Positions 58,308-64,000 of a stretch of 64,000 bases of DNA are shown here, one piece after another. Within the stretch, counting starts at the first letter, position 1. Each line of letters begins with the position of its first letter. The translations under genes were made by a program, and so were the position numbers. The notes under the pieces were generated by a model. It saw only the letters and a program-made list of their open reading frames with translations. It ran no database searches and was not told where the DNA came from. Source of the stretch: Aquimarina longa SW024 (GTDB taxonomy: Bacteria > Bacteroidota > Bacteroidia > Flavobacteriales > Flavobacteriaceae); assembly GCF_001401755.1 (NCBI RefSeq), contig NZ_AVQK01000025.1:62001-126000 (forward strand), given 5' to 3'.

Positions 58308-58817
58308 ATGAAAAATTATTTTATTATTTTCTTACTTATTTCTGGAAGTGTTTTTTCTCAAAATATAGATACGCTTAAAGAATATGCAATAAGAGATGCA
58401 AAAGCTACTTCTGAAGCGTCTCTAAAAAAAGATCCTGATGCGTTATTAAAATATACGCATCCTAATATCTTTAAAAAATTTGGTAAAAAACAATTAACAG
58501 ATACCATGGAAGAAATTTTTAGAACCATGGAAGCTCAAAAAATTAAAATTACCAGCTCTGAGGTTAATGAAGTAACTGATATAAAAAAAGAAAATAAAGA
58601 GTATCGTTGTCTCGTAAAAAATACTATAAAAATGGATTTTAATGGACGACTAATAATTTTAAAAAGTTCGCTATTTGGTTTTTATGATAAAAAGAAATCT
58701 CAGTGGTATTTTGTAGAATCTAATAAACTTTTAGATGATCCTGATACTAAAAAACTATTTCCTAGATTTAAAACTGAAATAGAAATTCCATTAGATGAAC
58801 ATATAGCAGATAACTAA
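58308..58817 (+). CDS. Hypothetical secreted protein
   Basis: 169 residues with a clear signal peptide (MKNYFIIFLLISGSVFSQ). The mature part begins with a long helix (TLKEYAIRDAKATSEASLKK) followed by about five strands and ends acidic. The helix-then-sheet pattern with DALLKYTHPNI resembles the NTF2/SnoaL-like fold, but this is only an impression. No catalytic motif, no lipobox and no T9SS tail. Confidence 0.7.
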   Translation: MKNYFIIFLLISGSVFSQNIDTLKEYAIRDAKATSEASLKKDPDALLKYTHPNIFKKFGKKQLTDTMEEIFRTMEAQKIKITSSEVNEVTDIKKENKEYRCLVKNTIKMDFNGRLIILKSSLFGFYDKKKSQWYFVESNKLLDDPDTKKLFPRFKTEIEIPLDEHIADN

Positions 58818-58878
58818 AGCTAAGTATTCCTAAAAAAAGGAAAAAAACTCTTCTACTCCCAGTATTAACCTTATTAAT

Positions 58879-58926
58879 ATAGGGGTTAAAACCTCTAAAT
58901 ATCAGGTCTTTAACCTCTATTTTTTA
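58879..58926 (+). terminator. Probable terminator after the secreted protein gene
   Basis: ATAGGGGTTAAA (58879-58890) and TTTAACCTCTAT (58909-58920) pair with one mismatch and are followed by TTTTTT. Confidence 0.65.
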
Positions 58927-59040
58927 TTACATTTATTAGTAGATTTACATCCTTAAACTTCTCCCCATAATTCTATAGGAAACCATAAAAAATAGTTCTA
59001 AAAACAAATTTTGGTTTTCATTAAACACCCCTAGAAACTA

Positions 59041-59072
59041 GGTTTTTTCAAAAAAATAAAGTTTGAAAAACC
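59041..59072 (+). repeat. Inverted repeat in the leader of the S8 protease gene
   Basis: GGTTTTTTCAAA (59041-59052) and TTTGAAAAACC (59062-59072) can form a stem with one bulged base. There is no T-run afterwards, so it is not an obvious terminator. It sits about 40 bp before the protease ATG. Confidence 0.55.
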
Positions 59073-59110
59073 GATCTAATACGGATGTACAATTATTAAA
59101 TAAATGAATT

Positions 59111-61315
59111 ATGAAAACAAAAGTAAAAAAAGAAGATTCTTATGAATTTTATGACAAATTATTAGGTAAAAAAAGAAGTTTTATACCTAATGAAGAACAA
59201 GTAGTAGTCTCTCTAAGGGTAAATGAAATAGAAAGCCAAGATGTATTAGACGAAAAAACAACTGATTTACTAAATAAAAGTAGTGTTTTTGATTTAGATT
59301 CTGGTTTTGCAATTATTGAAAAACTAAGTTTAGATGTTCTAAATACTGCCTCTAGCGATGTAGATTCTCTAAGTGATAAAGTAGCTAATTCTATTCCTTC
59401 TCTTGTAGATGAAGAAGAGAATACACATTATTTTATGCCAGACGAATTTACTGTACAGTTTGAAGAAAATCTAAGTGAAGATCAAATTGAAAAAATTCTA
59501 AAAAAAGAAGGATGTACTATAGCCCAAAAACAAAGAACTGAGGGGTATTATACACTCTATGTTCCTTCTGGAAAAGGGTTATTTGAGACTATGGAGAAAT
59601 TTAATCGTATGGATGAGGTTCTTTTTTCAGAAGCCTCAGAAGTAGGTATAGAAGATGCTTTATATACTCCTAATGATCCGGATTTTAAAAAATTATGGGG
59701 ATTGAAAAATACTGGGCAATCTGTAAATGGTACATCTGGGATTAATGATGCTGACATTGACGCTAATCTTGCTTGGAATCAACAAAGAGGTAATAGAAAA
59801 GTAATTATTGCAGTAATAGATACAGGTGTAGATTATAAACATGAAGACTTAAAAAATAATATTCTTAGTCGAGGATCTGAGGATTGGAATTTTGCTTCAG
59901 CATTATCTAAAGATCCAATGGATAGTGGAACTCATGGAACTCATGTTGCTGGTACTGCTGCTGCTGTAGACAATACCAAAGGAATAATAGGTGTTGCTCC
60001 ACGATGTAAAATTATGCCTCTGAGAGTAAATCTCACATCCGGAAAAAATGCGAATAGAGCTGATGCTATTAATTATGTAGCAAAGCAAGCAAAACTGAAA
60101 AAAAATAATCGCTATGTGATCAATTGCAGTTGGAGAATGAGTGGACATCATACGGGTGTTTATAATGCAATCCGAAAAGCAGTAAAAAATAATGTAGTAG
60201 TGGTATTTGCTGCTGGTAATGCTAATAGAAATATTGATATAATTCCTCAATATCCTGCGATATATAGCCAAGTTATCGCTGTTGCAGCAACCGATCAAAA
60301 AGATAAAAGAGCTTCTTTTTCTAATTATGGAAAAAAAGTAGATGTTTCTGCTCCTGGTGTTAATATATGGTCTACGGTTCCTAATAACAATCACAATGGA
60401 TATTCGTATAAAAATGGTACTTCTATGGCATCGCCACATGTTGCCGGTTTAGCGGGCTTAATATGGTCTAAAAACAAAGATTTAACTAATGCACAGGTAA
60501 GAAAGATTATAGAGCAAACTACAGATAATATTGATGCTAAAAATCCAGGATTTGCAGGAAAACTAGGAACAGGAAGAATAAATGCTTATAAAGCAATAAA
60601 GAAAACTCCTAAACCTAAGATCAAAACTAAATTGATTAAAACTTTTAATTTTCCACAAGCCAATGCAGGATCTAGTACTGGTATGGCATATGCCAGAAGT
60701 ATTAGAGTACATCCTATTCCTTTTTTTCCAAAAAGAAAAGCATTATTATTTGTAACTCAAAAAGCTTTTAGTGAAAAAATTTATTTACTAAATCCTATAA
60801 ATGGGGCTGTTATAAAATCATTTGATCCTCCTGCTAATAATACATTAGGGTCATTAGGATGGGATGGAAAATTTATTCATGGAGCAAATGTTACCACTGG
60901 ATCTGGTAGTATTAATAAATTTCATCCATTTAATGGTAGCTTAGCAGGTAGCATATCTGCTCCTGCAGGAAGAGGAGAAGGATTGACCTTTTATGGATCA
61001 TATGCCTACTACTCTACTATAAATAAGATCCATAAAATCAAGAAAAGTAATGGTGTTTTATTAAATTCTGTTCCTGCACCAGGAGGATCATGCCATGCTA
61101 TAGTGTATGGAGATGGATATCTATTCTGCGGTAATACTAATACAGGAAAAATTACTGTTGTAAAACGTTCTAATTTTAAGCTTAGAGATACAATCATTGC
61201 TCCAGGAGGAGTCAATAAACGTGTAGATGCTCTTGCATATGATACTTATAGTAATACTTTATATATTGCTAATCAAAAACTTAACAAAATTTATAAAGTA
61301 AAATTAACTTTTTAA
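59111..61315 (+). CDS. S8-family subtilisin-like serine protease with propeller-like C-terminus
   Basis: A 734-residue protease. The first about 100 residues are charged with no signal peptide. About 115-180 is a propeptide/inhibitor-like segment (DEFTVQFEENLSEDQIEKIL). The S8 domain (about 190-495) has the catalytic triad D237 (AVIDTGVD), H275 (HGTHVAGT) and S438 (NGTSMASPHVAG), with the oxyanion Asn in FAAGNAN. The last about 220 residues contain repeated strand patterns (YLLNPINGAVIKSF, KFHPFNGSLAGSI, KIHKIKKSNGVLL) as in NHL/YncE-like propellers. No T9SS tail is present. Alternative starts downstream do not create a signal peptide, so location is uncertain. Confidence 0.88.
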   Translation: MKTKVKKEDSYEFYDKLLGKKRSFIPNEEQVVVSLRVNEIESQDVLDEKTTDLLNKSSVFDLDSGFAIIEKLSLDVLNTASSDVDSLSDKVANSIPSLVDEEENTHYFMPDEFTVQFEENLSEDQIEKILKKEGCTIAQKQRTEGYYTLYVPSGKGLFETMEKFNRMDEVLFSEASEVGIEDALYTPNDPDFKKLWGLKNTGQSVNGTSGINDADIDANLAWNQQRGNRKVIIAVIDTGVDYKHEDLKNNILSRGSEDWNFASALSKDPMDSGTHGTHVAGTAAAVDNTKGIIGVAPRCKIMPLRVNLTSGKNANRADAINYVAKQAKLKKNNRYVINCSWRMSGHHTGVYNAIRKAVKNNVVVVFAAGNANRNIDIIPQYPAIYSQVIAVAATDQKDKRASFSNYGKKVDVSAPGVNIWSTVPNNNHNGYSYKNGTSMASPHVAGLAGLIWSKNKDLTNAQVRKIIEQTTDNIDAKNPGFAGKLGTGRINAYKAIKKTPKPKIKTKLIKTFNFPQANAGSSTGMAYARSIRVHPIPFFPKRKALLFVTQKAFSEKIYLLNPINGAVIKSFDPPANNTLGSLGWDGKFIHGANVTTGSGSINKFHPFNGSLAGSISAPAGRGEGLTFYGSYAYYSTINKIHKIKKSNGVLLNSVPAPGGSCHAIVYGDGYLFCGNTNTGKITVVKRSNFKLRDTIIAPGGVNKRVDALAYDTYSNTLYIANQKLNKIYKVKLTF

Positions 61316-61336
61316 AGTTATAAAAAAGTGTAACAA

Positions 61337-61371
61337 AAAAACCTCACAAGTTTTTGGCTTGTGAGGTTTTT
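61337..61371. terminator. Bidirectional terminator between the S8 protease and glnS
   Basis: AAAAACCTCACAAG (61337-61350) and CTTGTGAGGTTTTT (61358-61371) form a perfect 14-bp stem with a 7-nt loop. Located between convergent genes ending at 61315 and 61389. Confidence 0.9.
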
Positions 61372-61388
61372 CATATTATATTTTTGAG

Positions 61389-63431
61389 TTATAAAGAATA
61401 TTTAGAAACCATTGTTTTTGCTTCTAATTGTAATAATTCATTCTTATCATTAAGTGCTTTACTAATAAAGTCTTTAGCCAATTGATCTGGTGTACTATTA
61501 TTAGTTTCTAAAACGATGCCTAATGCTATCATTACAGCAATGCGAGTTCCTGCTTTTTTAACGGCAGTTTCATATAATGGTACCAACTCATCTATAGTTA
61601 TAGTTTTAGCAGCTGCTTGTATTTTAATTTTAAGAGCTGCTCTTTTATCTTCTGGAAGATTAGTATACTTCTTCCCTGCTCTCTTTATTTCTTCGATTGC
61701 TGGTATCCCTTTTTGCTGATTTTGGGATTGTTTCTGAGGGTTAGATTGGGTTGCAACTGGTTTTACCTTAGCCCAACTATCTCTTAATCCTACTGTTTTA
61801 TTAAATACTAATTGATCAGGTTTACTATCAGGATCTACATTAAAATATCCTAATCTCTGAAATTGAAACTGATCTAAGTGTTTAGCATCACTAAGACTTG
61901 GTTCTACATAACCCGTTATCACCTTTAGAGAATCTGGGTTTAAAAATTCTATAAAATCTTTATCTTTATGACTATCTGGTGCTTCATCACTAAATAATCT
62001 GTCATAAATTCTAACCTCGGCAGGAATTGCATGTGGTATAGAAACCCAATGTAGTGTACCTTTTACATTACGTTTAGATTCTTCAGTACCGCTACCAGAT
62101 TTACTTTTGGGATCATATGTACAATGAATTTCGGTAATATCTCCTTTGGCATCTTTTATAACAGCTTCTCCTTTGATGATATATCCATTTTTAAGCCGTA
62201 CTTCTTTACCTAATGTTAGTCTAAAAAATTTATTACCTGCTGTTTCTTTAAAATCTTCTCTCTCGATATATAGTTCTTTAGAAAAAGGTACTTTTCGAGA
62301 ACCTGTAGTAGCATCTTCTGGATTATTTTCAGCTTCTAGCCACTCTTCTTTTCCTTCTGGATAATTAGTGATTACTAATTTTATAGGATCTAAAACAGCC
62401 ATTACTCGTGATGCTTTTTTATTAAGATCTTCTCGTACACAGAACTCTAATAAAGATACATCAATTACATTTTCTCGTTTAGCAACTCCTACCGTTTCTA
62501 CAAATTTTCTTATAGATGTTGGTGTATATCCTCGTCTTCGTAATGCAGATATTGTAGGCATTCTAGGATCATCCCATCCTGATACAACTCCTTCTTGTAC
62601 TAATCTAAGTAATTTACGCTTACTCATAATCGTATAACTCAGATTAAGACGTGCAAATTCTCTTTGTTTAGGTCGTATATTCTCACTATATATCTGATCC
62701 AAAAACCAATCATATAACTTTCTATGAGGCTTAAATTCTAAAGAACATAGTGAATGTGATATATTTTCGATATAATCACTTTCCCCATGTGTCCAATCAT
62801 ACATAGGATAGATACACCAGTCATCTCCTGTTCTATGATGTGATTTTTTTAAAATTCTATACATCAAAGGATCTCTCATCAGCATATTAGGATCTGCCAT
62901 ATCTATCTTAGCTCTCACTACATGTTCCCCTTCATTAAATACTCCTTGTTTCATTTTCTCAAAAAGATCTAAGTTCTCATCTATAGAGCGATCTCTATAT
63001 GGGCTATTACTACCTGGCTCAGTAGTTGTACCCTTTTGTTCAGCAATAGTCTCAGCAGATTGAGAGTCTACATATGCTTTACCTTTTTTAATTAATGCTA
63101 CAGTCCAGTCATACAACTGCTGAAAATAATCAGAAGAATAGCATTCTCGATCCCATTGATATCCTAACCAAGTGATATCTTCCTTAATAGCATCTACATA
63201 TTCTTGCTCTTCTTTTGCTGGATTAGTATCATCAAAACGCAAATTTACTGGTGCATTATATCTCAGTCCTAAACCAAAACTTATTCCTATTGCTTTTGTA
63301 TGACCAATATGTAAATATCCATTAGGTTCTGGTGGAAATCTAAAACGTAAATTTTCTATACTTATCTCACTTTTAAGATCTTCTTCTATAAGATGTTCTA
63401 TAAAATTAAGTGACTTTTTCTCTTCTGTCAT
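61389..63431 (-). CDS. glnS: Glutamine--tRNA ligase with C-terminal helical extension
   Basis: Charges tRNA-Gln. HIGH motif in PPEPNGYLHIGHTKAI (about 31-46), LRFDDTNPAKEE, the KMSKS-type IMSKRKL (about 268), and the two anticodon-binding barrels up to about 560. At 680 residues it is about 125 longer than the E. coli enzyme (554). The extra C-terminal part is a Lys/Ala-rich helical domain (EEIKRAGKKYTNLPEDKRA ... GTRIAVMIALGIVLETN) after a Gln-rich linker. Some bacterial GlnRS carry a YqeY-like tail; the tail here is in that position but I cannot confirm that it is YqeY. Confidence 0.94.
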   Translation of the reverse strand: MTEEKKSLNFIEHLIEEDLKSEISIENLRFRFPPEPNGYLHIGHTKAIGISFGLGLRYNAPVNLRFDDTNPAKEEQEYVDAIKEDITWLGYQWDRECYSSDYFQQLYDWTVALIKKGKAYVDSQSAETIAEQKGTTTEPGSNSPYRDRSIDENLDLFEKMKQGVFNEGEHVVRAKIDMADPNMLMRDPLMYRILKKSHHRTGDDWCIYPMYDWTHGESDYIENISHSLCSLEFKPHRKLYDWFLDQIYSENIRPKQREFARLNLSYTIMSKRKLLRLVQEGVVSGWDDPRMPTISALRRRGYTPTSIRKFVETVGVAKRENVIDVSLLEFCVREDLNKKASRVMAVLDPIKLVITNYPEGKEEWLEAENNPEDATTGSRKVPFSKELYIEREDFKETAGNKFFRLTLGKEVRLKNGYIIKGEAVIKDAKGDITEIHCTYDPKSKSGSGTEESKRNVKGTLHWVSIPHAIPAEVRIYDRLFSDEAPDSHKDKDFIEFLNPDSLKVITGYVEPSLSDAKHLDQFQFQRLGYFNVDPDSKPDQLVFNKTVGLRDSWAKVKPVATQSNPQKQSQNQQKGIPAIEEIKRAGKKYTNLPEDKRAALKIKIQAAAKTITIDELVPLYETAVKKAGTRIAVMIALGIVLETNNSTPDQLAKDFISKALNDKNELLQLEAKTMVSKYSL

Positions 63432-63813
63432 AGCTATAATGATGATAATCTCTGTTAAAATAATTTTAAAGATTATCGTTTTTAATTCATAAAATCCTAC
63501 TCCTTATAAGAAGTAATTTAAAAACACAAAACTACAAATTCTAATGATGCTTAACTATTGTATAAAAGTCTTTAATACGAATTAATATCAATTAGATGCC
63601 AAAATTACGAATGCTATTAAACTAAGGTCTGTGTTTTTGATCATCGAATATTAGAAAGTCTACATTTTTAACTACTTCTATAAACATAGAATGACAATGA
63701 TAAGTATCTATAAATAAAGTTATTCAATGAATTATAAGGCTATGCAACAAAAAAATAGGATTTTTACCTTATTTTAATACCAAAGATTCTTTTTATCTTT
63801 ACAAAAAAATTGT
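63432..63813. other. Divergent intergenic region between glnS and folB
   Basis: 382 bp, AT-rich. A minus-strand TAGTTTTG (plus CAAAACTA, 63527-63534) is a possible -7 box for glnS, without a clear -33 partner. No gene, tRNA or repeat was seen. Confidence 0.45.
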
Positions 63814-64000
63814 GTGGGACTCATAAAATTGAAAAACATCAAGGTATATGCGTACCATGGATGTCTTGTAGAGGAAAAAAAAATAGGATCTGATTATAGA
63901 GTAGATCTAAGAGTAAAAGCAGATTTATCAAAGTCTGCACTATCAGATGTATTAGCAGAAACGGTAGACTATGTTCATCTTAATCGTATTGTAAAAGAAG
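63814..64000 (+). CDS. folB: Dihydroneopterin aldolase (partial, 3' end cut by window)
   Basis: Folate pathway enzyme cleaving 7,8-dihydroneopterin. The frame opens with GTG at 63814, giving MGLIKLKNIKVYAYHGCLVE, a typical FolB N-terminus with the conserved YHGC segment. IGSDYRVDLRVKADLS and ETVDYVHLN follow. About 62 of roughly 120 codons are in the window. No ATG start exists in this frame; the GTG is chosen by similarity to the family start. Confidence 0.88.
   Translation, partial: MGLIKLKNIKVYAYHGCLVEEKKIGSDYRVDLRVKADLSKSALSDVLAETVDYVHLNRIVKE

Overview
This 64 kb window is a piece of an AT-rich chromosome from a member of the Bacteroidota, most likely a marine, gliding Flavobacteriaceae (Aquimarina-like; the genus is a guess). 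The lineage call rests on several features. There is a type IX secretion/gliding locus with a giant SprB-type adhesin, PorP/SprF proteins and type B sorting tails. Lineage-typical families are present (DUF4837, DUF4175, an OmpH-like lipoprotein, a DUF6909-like protein). Promoter-like TAnnTTTG boxes also occur.

Layout. (1) 1-12.7 kb, minus strand: one compact, probably co-transcribed series running M23 peptidase - GH3 protein - DUF6909-like protein - Wzz-like chain-length protein - manA - rfbB - rfbA - rfbC - rfbD - manC - gmd - fcl (cut by the window edge). It supplies dTDP-L-rhamnose and GDP-L-fucose for a surface polysaccharide. (2) 13-22 kb: housekeeping genes tatA, tex, a DUF4837 lipoprotein, an MltD-like transglycosylase, pgk, a 58-residue membrane protein, holB and a DoxX-like protein. 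(3) 22.06-24.12 kb: accessory patch with an eight-unit 21-bp repeat array, an IS3-family element (1,262 bp, 3-bp target duplication, -1 frameshift heptamer) and short coding remnants on both sides of it. (4) 24.1-45.5 kb, minus strand: an sprC-sprD-sprB-sprF-like operon, dominated by a 5,061-residue adhesin made of about forty SprB-type repeats. It follows an AT-rich 0.8 kb leader region. (5) 46-55 kb: OmpH-like lipoprotein, a methyltransferase, two small hypothetical proteins, mnmG, ybeY and a DUF4175 protein. Four strong parS-like palindromes lie here, and a weaker fifth lies upstream of gltX, suggesting a chromosome-partition (origin-proximal) locus. (6) 55-64 kb: gltX, a DUF4177-like small protein, an SPFH protein, a hypothetical secreted protein, an unusual S8 protease, glnS and the start of folB.

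How the parts fit. The surface theme is strong: nucleotide sugars, chain-length control and a cell-wall peptidase on one side, and an outer-membrane/adhesin machine on the other. The adhesin operon combines PorP/SprF barrels, a coiled-coil protein with SPOR-like ends and the giant repeat protein. Most transcription units end in clear stem-loop terminators, several of them bidirectional between convergent genes. The items most worth a second look are the parS cluster and its palindrome fused to the end of ybeY, the two ~2 kb tandem block duplications inside sprB, the PorP/coiled-coil/SPOR-like architecture of the SprD-like protein, the nucleoside-phosphorylase-like signature in the DUF6909-like protein, and the 21-bp array. 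No CRISPR array, tRNA or rRNA gene was recognised. All family assignments come from reading the translated sequence, not from database searches.
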